Shown here one piece after another: positions 14,853 to 21,076 of a stretch of DNA of 21,771 nt. The notes below the pieces were generated by a model, which made no database searches, was not told where the DNA came from, and saw only the letters and a program-made list of their open reading frames with translations. This DNA comes from a virus. The stretch lies in the IMG/VR virus record IMGVR_UViG_3300035181_001449, positions 1 through 21,771 of that record. One strand, written 5' to 3'. Made by a program: the position numbers and the translations under genes. The stretch's first letter is position 1. Every line of letters begins with the position of its first letter.

Positions 14853-15058
14853 TTTACAGCTCCTATGATGTCAACTACTACACACGCCCTAAAGGACATG
14901 GCTTGCCCACTCCCATGACCAACAAGCAAACATTACTTGATCTCTTGATTTTACTAGTCATTTTCTGTAGGCCATTGGGATCTCTCCCAAGTCCGCTATT
15001 GCACCGGACTATACTACTTTTAATTACTCTGATAAGATCATTTTACTAAATGATTAGT
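14853..15058 (-). ncRNA. Long structured 5' leader or small RNA
   Basis: About 205 bases between a promoter and the 104-aa gene hold no ORF but several pairings on the minus-strand RNA. GTCCG/CGGAC closes a 9-nt loop (14991-15009). It abuts TTGGGA-GAGA-TCCCAA (14975-14990), a hairpin with a GNRA tetraloop. Further on, GCTTG (14923-14927) can pair with CAAGC (14901-14905), while GGTCATGG (14913-14920) can pair with CCATGTCC (14894-14901), an interleaved H-type pseudoknot order. TTTACTA/TAGTAAA (15042-15061) lies at the presumed start. No tRNA features are present. It could be a riboswitch-like leader, an autoregulatory site or a processed RNA. Confidence 0.55.
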
Positions 15059-15064
15059 AAAGAA

Positions 15065-15070
15065 ATTATA
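15065..15070 (-). promoter_or_regulatory. Extended -10 promoter for the leader and 104-aa gene
   Basis: The minus strand reads TGTTATAAT: TATAAT with the TGn extension, and TTTTCA 17 bases upstream matches four of six -35 bases. Transcription would begin near 15058 and produce a leader of about 205 bases. The same extended -10 form occurs before the AAA+ ATPase gene. Confidence 0.55.
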
Positions 15071-15140
15071 ACATATCATGAATATCTTGAAAATTTATAA
15101 CACTAACAAAAGAGCTACCGTAATCTGAAGTGCAACATTT

Positions 15141-15374
15141 TCACTCGTCGGTGACACGAATCCACTGGCCCAGCACTTCCTTGAAGCAGTGCTGGCACAG
15201 GTCCAGCTCTACTTCATTGCCATCACCGAATATGGAGTAGTATCCCCCACGGAATGCAATGGATATGTGTTCGTCCCATTCTCCATCGCAGCACTGCTTC
15301 TTCATCTCTTGGCCGCAGCGGTCGCAGATGATGGCTGTAACCTGTGAGGTAATGATTTGTTCGAGTTTCAACAT
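15141..15374 (-). CDS. Zinc-ribbon protein of bacterial type, 77 aa
   Basis: 77 residues with CDRC (Cys17, Cys20) and CQHC (Cys60, Cys63) flanking GGYYSIFGDGNEVELDL, a zinc ribbon around a small beta domain. I know this pattern (C.RCG ... FGDG..+.LDLCQ.C) from short bacterial and plasmid-borne proteins of unknown function. AGAGGAAG lies about eight bases before the ATG. The gene is clearly richer in G and C than its neighbours, with codons such as CTG, CGC and GGC that are rare elsewhere here, so it was probably acquired recently from a bacterial genome. It sits beside a decayed ORF in an intergenic island. Confidence 0.7.
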   Translation of the reverse strand: MLKLEQIITSQVTAIICDRCGQEMKKQCCDGEWDEHISIAFRGGYYSIFGDGNEVELDLCQHCFKEVLGQWIRVTDE

Positions 15375-15487
15375 TGATGGCTTCCTCTTGAATCTATTCT
15401 TACTGTTAATCTTTCCGACGTCTGAACCATGCTCGTCTTACTGCTTATTACCAGCGGTGCCCAGACGGCGAAGCTCTGTCTAATATC

Positions 15488-15685
15488 TCAGCTCTTTATA
15501 TCTACTTGAATTTTAATCTTTAGCAGTTCTTCATGACTATCATTCATGTTAATTTTAAGCCCAACCTCACAGAGAGCTAAGGCTTCTCATAAGCTTCTTA
15601 CCCTCTTGGTGAAGTCAAGGGTTTCATGCTTCATAAACACGTTCTTGAACCCAAATGGAAGGTCTCCAAGTGAATCAGTATTCAC
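15488..15685 (-). pseudogene. Decayed ORF with in-frame TGA
   Basis: From a GTG at 15685 the frame reads MNTDSLGDLPFGFKNVFMKH ... KRVRSL (32 codons), then TGA at 15587-15589, then continues protein-like in the same frame (EALALCEVGLKINMNDSHEE ... VDIKS) to TGA at 15488-15490. Composition is consistent on both sides of the stop. No good ribosome-binding site precedes the GTG. The frame is closed upstream by another TGA near 15703. The gap 15375-15733 holds no intact gene, so this is best read as the remnant of a gene brought in with the neighbouring zinc-ribbon gene. Family unknown; it may also be chance. Confidence 0.4.
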
Positions 15686-15733
15686 CGGTGATAAGATTTG
15701 TAGTCATTTATAGAAAATAAAACATTTTTAATG

Positions 15734-16876
15734 TCAGAATTCAAGTAGACAAAGAGCTGAGCTATTTGTTGCCTGTAACTTCTGCATCTTGAACTCATCA
15801 GGAGTGACAGGATTTCCTTCTTCACGAAGTCGAATTGTAGTAAGATCTGGGTCTACTCCGCATCGACGTCTTTCTATTAAATGTGGATTATTTTTCAAGC
15901 GATCATAGATACCGTACTGGCAGTGTCCAACTTCAGTGGCATAAACCATGAATTTATTCTGATCAAAGCTAAACATCTTCTTGCCATTGTTCTCTATGTT
16001 ATATAGAGCTGGATGAAAATAAACTTGAGGATAAAGTTTTTGTTGATTCTGTTCAATCCAAATGATCAACTCACCGTACGGCATCTTTTTGATCTTTTCT
16101 TTAAGCTTAGGAAACATCAAATTTAAAGTATGACAAGCTCCAGGGCCAGGTACGCAGAACTTTTCATCATGGTGAAATTTTGTCCCAGGAGTCAATGAAC
16201 TATCAACACCCAAGTGATATCCATAATAAGCCCCGATCCCATATACCGAGTTGATCTTAGTATAAGCTTCTTCAAGAGTCTTTGCGCCAAGGATTTCATC
16301 AACTAATCCAGAAGTAATAAATCCAGCAACCCACTCAGCGATATCAGTGTTAGACGCGGGTCGGTCTTGATCACTGTACTTTGTTCTACAGAAGTTTCTA
16401 GCTGCGGTCTGTAAGGAGGTATGTAGCTCAGTGGTGCCATAAAACTTAAATCCATGACTTTTTGCATATCTTGCATTGTCATACATCCACTCAACATAAG
16501 CCGCATCAGAGTTGATTTTGTTGAAATCAAGATGGGCTTCCTTTGGATTTGTCTTACCCGTTAACAAACTATTGATACATCTACCACCGTAAAGGTGAGT
16601 AATGATAGAATTGCAGAGCTTGTTTTGAGGAGATAACGAATCTTCTAACACAATGTTATGCCCAATGTAACGCATTCGATCATCACCGGTGATATTGAAG
16701 TGAAAGTACTCTACCTCTTCACCTAAAGCTGCATCACCGTCAGTGCTGTAACTAGGAAGAACTCCCATCTTGTAAAGTAAACGTTCATTTACCTTAATAA
16801 AGAAATGTTCAACCTCTTTTACTCGATTCCAGTCAAGTGAAGCTTCAATCTGCGGGATGATATTAATGTAAGACAT
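15734..16876 (-). CDS. HMUDK helical-domain / AGPT-pyrophosphorylase-like protein with LLEF tail
   Basis: 380 residues. The pattern YGIGAYYGYHLGVDSS (212-227), DEKFCVPGPGACHTLNLMFP (237-256) and EVGHCQYGIYDR (315-326) is that of the helical domain predicted by Aravind and colleagues in thymidine-hypermodification systems (5-hmdU DNA kinase helical domain, alpha-glutamyl/putrescinyl-thymidine pyrophosphorylase group); I also see YGGRCIN at 96-102, matching the family's GGR..N. Such proteins act on hydroxymethyl-uracil bases in phage DNA. No kinase P-loop is fused. The tail NSSALCLLEF matches three neighbours. The ATG comes 2 bases after the upstream stop, without a good ribosome-binding site, so translation depends on coupling. 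Assignment is from remembered signatures. Confidence 0.65.
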   Translation of the reverse strand: MSYINIIPQIEASLDWNRVKEVEHFFIKVNERLLYKMGVLPSYSTDGDAALGEEVEYFHFNITGDDRMRYIGHNIVLEDSLSPQNKLCNSIITHLYGGRCINSLLTGKTNPKEAHLDFNKINSDAAYVEWMYDNARYAKSHGFKFYGTTELHTSLQTAARNFCRTKYSDQDRPASNTDIAEWVAGFITSGLVDEILGAKTLEEAYTKINSVYGIGAYYGYHLGVDSSLTPGTKFHHDEKFCVPGPGACHTLNLMFPKLKEKIKKMPYGELIIWIEQNQQKLYPQVYFHPALYNIENNGKKMFSFDQNKFMVYATEVGHCQYGIYDRLKNNPHLIERRRCGVDPDLTTIRLREEGNPVTPDEFKMQKLQATNSSALCLLEF

Positions 16877-16878
16877 GT

Positions 16879-17394
16879 TTATATTTTATCTAATTTAAGT
16901 TTTTGTGAGATCTGTTTAACTTCAAGCGCGGTAAATTCAGTTTTTGCTAAGAGGATGATCCTTGATCCAGTTTCAGTTTTAAGTTCAATATCTTTCTTAC
17001 GATATTCTGGTCGTTTAAGTTTAATCTCAGCCGTTGCTAAAGAATAAATCATGATTCGTGCAGCAGAAGCTTGATCTGCTGCTGCTAGCGCAATCACGTC
17101 ACAATTTGTTAGCTCGTTATTCGACAAGCAAGCTTCAGCTACAGTAGACATGATAGTTCTTGGTTTACCAAGTTTTGTCAAAGAAGTATCTAAGTCACTA
17201 ACTTCTTTAAATTGATCTCCAATTCTCCCAAATGATATGTTAGCAATATCAATTTTTCTTTTCACTAATTGAAGTTCTAAATATTCAACAAAGATTCCAT
17301 ATCGCTGAGATCCAAGTTTAAAGATAGCTTGATTTTCATTGATCCAATCGAAAGGAAGCGCTTTCATATCCAAGATTTCTTTTAAAGTTGTCAT
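16879..17394 (-). CDS. 171-aa protein, second copy of a tandem duplication
   Basis: 171 residues, the same length as the next gene upstream and about half identical by eye. Shared blocks are LKE-LDMKALP at the N terminus, RYGIFVEYLELQL, ANISFG, GKPRTIMSTVAEACL, CDVIALAAADQA, IYSLATAEIK and KDIELKTETGSRIIL. It looks like a mixed alpha/beta enzyme-like fold; blocks with VAEAC and CDVIALAAADQA resemble the core of GNAT-like phage proteins but no acetyl-CoA motif is certain. It ends 2 bases before the HMUDK-like gene and probably supplies its translation. Only a weak GAG precedes the ATG, which is 7 bases from the upstream stop. A third, diverged member may be at 6898-7431. Confidence 0.75.
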   Translation of the reverse strand: MTTLKEILDMKALPFDWINENQAIFKLGSQRYGIFVEYLELQLVKRKIDIANISFGRIGDQFKEVSDLDTSLTKLGKPRTIMSTVAEACLSNNELTNCDVIALAAADQASAARIMIYSLATAEIKLKRPEYRKKDIELKTETGSRIILLAKTEFTALEVKQISQKLKLDKI

Positions 17395-17401
17395 TTAATG
17401 C

Positions 17402-17917
17402 TCATAATTTCTCAAGATCTAACTGCTGGATGATATAATCTTGTTCTACCTTAGTAAATTCTATCTTAGACATCAAAATCAATCTTGAACCATTTTTAGT
17501 TCTAACTTGAATATCTTTCTTTCGAAACTCTGGTTTCTTTTGTTTAATTTCTGCCATAGCAAGAGAATAAACAAAAATTCGTTGATCTTTTGCTTGATCT
17601 GCTGCAGCTAACGCAATTACATCACACTTCATCAAGTCAAAATTTGCTAAACAAGCTTCAGCAACTGTTGACAAGATCGTTCTAGGTTTACCAAAGTTAG
17701 TAAGTTCAGTATTAATTGAACTATGATCAAAATTATAAGATTTAATCAAACCAAATGTGATGTTTGCTACTTCTAAATCTCGATCTTGTAAAGTAAGCTC
17801 TTGATATTCAATATAGATTCCAAATTGTTTATCATCAAGAGCAAAAACGCATCGTTCAGAACTAATCCAGTTATAAGGAAGAGCTTTCATGTCTAATACT
17901 TCTTTTAGACTAGTCAC
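17402..17917 (-). CDS. 171-aa protein, first copy of a tandem duplication
   Basis: 171 residues beginning at GTG (17917) with AGGTG just upstream; no ATG fits. Same block order as its downstream twin: LKEVLDMKALPYNW, QFGIYIEYQELTL, ANITFG, GKPRTILSTVAEACL, CDVIALAAADQA, IFVYSLAMAEIK, KDIQVRTKNGSRLIL. Differences are spread evenly, as in an old duplication with both copies under selection. It is the first gene after the hairpin at 17957-17993 and heads the unit that ends with the HMUDK-like gene. Function not recognised. Confidence 0.75.
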   Translation of the reverse strand: MTSLKEVLDMKALPYNWISSERCVFALDDKQFGIYIEYQELTLQDRDLEVANITFGLIKSYNFDHSSINTELTNFGKPRTILSTVAEACLANFDLMKCDVIALAAADQAKDQRIFVYSLAMAEIKQKKPEFRKKDIQVRTKNGSRLILMSKIEFTKVEQDYIIQQLDLEKL

Positions 17918-17956
17918 ACTATCACCTAAATTTCTTGTTCATAATTCATTTTATTA

Positions 17957-17993
17957 ATCACCATTTCAAAAATTTATCATATGAAATGGTGAT
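17957..17993. terminator. Hairpin, probable terminator after the inositol-phosphate synthase gene
   Basis: A perfect 12-bp stem (ATCACCATTTCA at 17957-17968 with 17982-17993) has a 13-nt AT-rich loop. It lies between the stop at 18019 and the GTG at 17917. The minus-strand tail is TAATAAAATG, poor in U; the plus-strand tail CTTTTAT is slightly better. It may be a weak terminator or an operator. Confidence 0.5.
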
Positions 17994-18018
17994 CTTTTAT
18001 GAAATTCTTACAAAATCA

Positions 18019-19248
18019 TTATTTGTACTCTACTTGAGGTTTATTAATAAGTCTTAAGTAATCCATACCACCTGCGTCAAATTCTGATTGCATGAACTCC
18101 AAAGCAGATTCTTTAGAAGTTTGTTTAGCAGTAGTTTCTGTCAATCTACGGTTTGCTAGCTCTTCACATTCAAACAGCGAATCTTCAAAAGTTAACTGTT
18201 TTGGTGGAGATTTTTGAGTGAAAGCACTAGGACCTCTCAAACAACCAACAATTCCCATCTCTTTAGCAACTTTTAGATAGCGCAGTGCATCAATCACTAC
18301 TCCAGCTGAATTTTCTGAATCTTGTACTGATAGCTTTACATCTACCGTCACAGGAGCATCACCAAAACCACGCATATGCAAATTAAAGTAAGCAATCTTG
18401 TTGTCCTTTAAGTATGGGATGAACGTTGATGGACCAGCGAACAAGGCGTCTGGATCGACAGGAATTCCACGTAAATCATTTTGAGCTCTAATTACATTCT
18501 CTTTAGAAACTTTTTTATTTGACAAACGTGATTGAACCATCATTGAATTAAAATCAGTATTCCCACCGACGTTTAATTGTTGGTGATAATCAACTTCCAT
18601 TCCTCGAGAAAATGCAAGTTCTTGTAACATCTGTGATAAGATTGAAGCACCAAACTGGGATTTCATATCAGACCCGATGTAAGGCAGGCCAGCCTCAATA
18701 AATTTTCTTTCCCATTCAGGAGCATTGATGTTAAGAACTGGAATGCAGTTCAAGAACATTACTCCAGCTTCAATTGCTGCGTTTGCATAATATTCTGTTG
18801 CCAACTGTGAACCCACAGGAAGATAGTTAATCAAGATATCAGCTTTGGTGTCCTTGAGAACCTGAACTACATCTACAGGTTCTTCATTTGATACTCTAAA
18901 ACCATACCTTTCAGGTTGATGTTCCATATAATCACTGATCCCATCTAATGGCACCCCCATGTGAACTTCAGGGCCAGCTGGAACATCTTCACAAAACACT
19001 CTAGCACAATTAGGGTGAGCAAAGATAGCCTCACCTACTGGACGACCAACCTTTCGACGATCAACGTCAAAAGCAGCAACTACTTGAATGTCAGCTGGAT
19101 GATATCCACCAATCCTAGAGAACATTACACCTGGAATTGAACGACCTTCAGCATCTTCATCGTGATCTTTGTAATACTCAAGACCTTGATACAAAGATGA
19201 AAAACAATTTCCACAGCCAGTGACTGCTACGCGTATTTTTTTAGACAT
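18019..19248 (-). CDS. myo-Inositol-1-phosphate synthase-like protein
   Basis: 409 residues, close to archaeal and actinobacterial myo-inositol-1-phosphate synthases. The NAD-binding segment VAVTGCGNCFSSLYQGLEYY (8-27) matches the family's GxGNCASSLxQGxxYY, followed by the IQVVAAFDVDRRKVG strand-helix unit. SDMKSQFGASI and NVGGNTDFNSM near the middle match the conserved catalytic region, including its Lys and Asn/Asp residues. The enzyme turns glucose-6-phosphate into inositol-1-phosphate. Phages rarely need inositol, so with the HAD phosphatase and base-modifying proteins nearby a role in making an inositol-derived DNA modification is plausible. GAGGA lies eight bases before the ATG. It has its own promoter and an approximately 170-base structured leader. 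Confidence 0.88.
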   Translation of the reverse strand: MSKKIRVAVTGCGNCFSSLYQGLEYYKDHDEDAEGRSIPGVMFSRIGGYHPADIQVVAAFDVDRRKVGRPVGEAIFAHPNCARVFCEDVPAGPEVHMGVPLDGISDYMEHQPERYGFRVSNEEPVDVVQVLKDTKADILINYLPVGSQLATEYYANAAIEAGVMFLNCIPVLNINAPEWERKFIEAGLPYIGSDMKSQFGASILSQMLQELAFSRGMEVDYHQQLNVGGNTDFNSMMVQSRLSNKKVSKENVIRAQNDLRGIPVDPDALFAGPSTFIPYLKDNKIAYFNLHMRGFGDAPVTVDVKLSVQDSENSAGVVIDALRYLKVAKEMGIVGCLRGPSAFTQKSPPKQLTFEDSLFECEELANRRLTETTAKQTSKESALEFMQSEFDAGGMDYLRLINKPQVEYK

Positions 19249-19418
19249 TTTTTTTCCTCATTATGTCAGTTGTTGACGAACATTGACTCCTTTTAGGAGA
19301 GTAGGTCCGTGGTTTCTTGCAGAAACCAAAGTGAGATGATTAAATCGCAAATTGGAATCATTATTTCAGTTTCTAGTCATTGACTCGTCTAAGATTGAAC
19401 TTAGTAGAGAGTAGGACT
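19249..19418 (-). ncRNA. Structured leader with a duplicated hairpin element
   Basis: The leader before the inositol-phosphate synthase gene contains two elements with identical borders on the minus strand, CCTACTCTC ... GAGTCAATG. One lies at 19378-19415 with the inner stem CTAAG/CTTAG; the other lies at 19281-19305 with the inner stem CTCCT/AGGAG. In both, the borders can pair (ACTC with GAGT), so each is a hairpin with conserved ends and a variable core. Between them TGGTTTCT-TGC-AGAAACCA (19310-19328) forms a further 8-bp hairpin. The tandem arrangement resembles a duplicated regulatory RNA or protein-binding site. Confidence 0.55.
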
Positions 19419-19424
19419 GTTATC

Positions 19425-19430
19425 ATTATA
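19425..19430 (-). promoter_or_regulatory. Promoter for the inositol-phosphate synthase leader
   Basis: Perfect TATAAT on the minus strand with only a weak -35 (TAGTGA, three of six). Just upstream is the perfect palindrome CTATCATGATAG (about 19446-19460), a possible binding site for an activator or repressor that would make up for the poor -35. Confidence 0.45.
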
Positions 19431-19498
19431 AGATGTTATTTATTCTATCACTATCATGATAGTTTGTATATTTATCTGAAACCTATTTTGAAAGAAAA

Positions 19499-19861
19499 TC
19501 AAACATAAGATTCATTCCTTTGTCTGATCAGATCAACATTAATGCATACAAGTAAAGTTTCTTGCAATCCGACTTTAGTGAACTTATTAACATCAATCTC
19601 AGTTACATTGAAATTTTTATTGATCTCTGAACTATATAAATTTGACAAACTAGCTGCTAAATTTCTGATCTCTGAATTCTGCATCCCTGAATCAAGATGA
19701 TCAATAATGTACCATGAAGTAAGATCTTTCAATTGATCAGAAAGCTCAGTATCTATCATCATAGTCTTATGTTGATAATCATCTTGATAAACTTCAGAAC
19801 AATAAATGTTCACCTTAAGATCTTCTATGTTGTTGAATGACTTATTGAGATTGATGCTCAT
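19499..19861 (-). CDS. Hypothetical 120-aa protein
   Basis: I start at ATG 19861 (MSINLNKSFNNIEDLKVN), with GGACC nine bases upstream. A TTG four codons earlier has its best GGAG 13 bases away. The protein is acidic and looks alpha/beta, with YQHKTMMIDTELSDQLKDL and LVCINVDLIRQRNE near the end. No motif is recognised. A 12-codon reading frame (MIFGPYNEHQSQ) with its own strong GGAG at six bases starts 24 bases upstream and overlaps this start in another frame; it may act as a leader peptide. Confidence 0.6.
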   Translation of the reverse strand: MSINLNKSFNNIEDLKVNIYCSEVYQDDYQHKTMMIDTELSDQLKDLTSWYIIDHLDSGMQNSEIRNLAASLSNLYSSEINKNFNVTEIDVNKFTKVGLQETLLVCINVDLIRQRNESYV

Positions 19862-19969
19862 TATAAGGTCCAAATATCATTTAAAACTCCAATAACGTTT
19901 AAGATTAAAATGGAATGAAAAGTCTGAAGATCAAGAAATGCTGAGCTTCTTTCACCAAGGAAACCAAAT

Positions 19970-21076
19970 CTAAAATTCTAAAAGAGAATTTACAATCGGA
20001 GATACTGCTTCATGTTGATAATCAATCTTATGATAATCATTAAGAACGTTATTAACTAAATCCCACCTATAAAATTTTCTTGCAAGATGAACACTTCTAG
20101 GTTTTTCAAGTCGAGTTTTCATGAACTCAACTCCATCCATTTCATACCAATACTCCGGCCAAGCAAATACTGTCCAACCATTACGAGCGGCCATTTCATG
20201 TAGTTCTTCTTTGAAAATCTTCACCAGATCTTGACGTTCTTCTCTTGTCCCAAAGAACGGGGTACCTTTAAAATACCCTGACTTAGGGATCACTCTGCTT
20301 TCATCTTCAATCGGAAGAGGCGTAACAAGCTCAATCTTTTTATTAAGTGTCTTAAGTTCAGCTTCATAACGCTTTAAAAGATCTCTTGTGGCTGCAGTTG
20401 GATCTGTTTCTCGACAAAGATGATGCCGAATGTCAATATTTCCCCAGTAACATGTCAGTGAATCTATCTCAGTTAGATCATAACCATAATCAGTGATCTC
20501 TTTTGAAATTGTTTTCTTCAGGACACCGTTCAATGTGCGCCCATCTTTACGTAACATCATTGAGTTTGCAACGTAAGCTGAGTGAGAGTGAGAATCACCG
20601 ATCACTAAGTGACGAACCTTACCTGGTGCATAGTGCAAGGCAGGTTCTTTAAACCAATCTACGTTCTCACAACGCTTAGAAACACCATCCCAGTCAACGT
20701 TAGTCCAGTAACTGCCTGGTTCACCGCCCCGGGCTTTACAAAGAGCACCGTAATCAGGCATAGGGTGATCGATTGAGATATACTTGATATGAGAGTGCTG
20801 TGGATAATTTAAGCGTGAAAAATTTCTAGCAGAATATTCTACTAGACCGTCAAAGATGTTCAAATTGCCATCATCACGATAATCCATTCCGTGATAAACA
20901 AATATCGTATCATAAGCGGACCAATCACGTGAGTGGCGAGGACCGTCATAGTCAAGAACATCAACTTCAATACCTAAATTTCTTAATTGATTCGCTCTTA
21001 AGTGAGCCCAGCTCGATTGATGTGAATACTCACTTGATGCAAGTTTACGGCTAATCAAGTCAATTGCGGCTTTCAT
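19970..21076 (-). CDS. SGNH-hydrolase-like protein with LLEF tail
   Basis: 368 residues from ATG 21076, whose ATGA overlaps the stop of the acb1 gene; a start 14 codons earlier would lie inside acb1 and is less likely. GDSHSHSAY at 160-168 is SGNH block I with Ser162 as nucleophile. WGNIDIRHH at 211-219 has the Gly-Asn of block III, and His330 in RSVHLA fits the catalytic His of block V. These enzymes are esterases or acyltransferases. The N-terminal 150 residues form a separate domain with a Rossmann-like start (LGIEVDVLDYDG) and no known match. The tail SPIVNSLLEF matches three neighbours. In this setting, adding or removing an acyl group on a modified base is a reasonable but unproven role. 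Confidence 0.7.
   Translation of the reverse strand: MKAAIDLISRKLASSEYSHQSSWAHLRANQLRNLGIEVDVLDYDGPRHSRDWSAYDTIFVYHGMDYRDDGNLNIFDGLVEYSARNFSRLNYPQHSHIKYISIDHPMPDYGALCKARGGEPGSYWTNVDWDGVSKRCENVDWFKEPALHYAPGKVRHLVIGDSHSHSAYVANSMMLRKDGRTLNGVLKKTISKEITDYGYDLTEIDSLTCYWGNIDIRHHLCRETDPTAATRDLLKRYEAELKTLNKKIELVTPLPIEDESRVIPKSGYFKGTPFFGTREERQDLVKIFKEELHEMAARNGWTVFAWPEYWYEMDGVEFMKTRLEKPRSVHLARKFYRWDLVNNVLNDYHKIDYQHEAVSPIVNSLLEF

Noticed and set aside
14853-15058. Group I intron or tRNA in the structured leader (ATAGTCC resembles an intron core element)
   Set aside because: The matching GACTA element occurs on the wrong side, and no T-loop, anticodon arm or CCA end is visible.
18019-19248. ALEF near the C terminus of the inositol-phosphate synthase as a fifth LLEF tag
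   Set aside because: It is internal (SALEFMQSEF), about 30 residues from the end, so it is not a free C-terminal tag.
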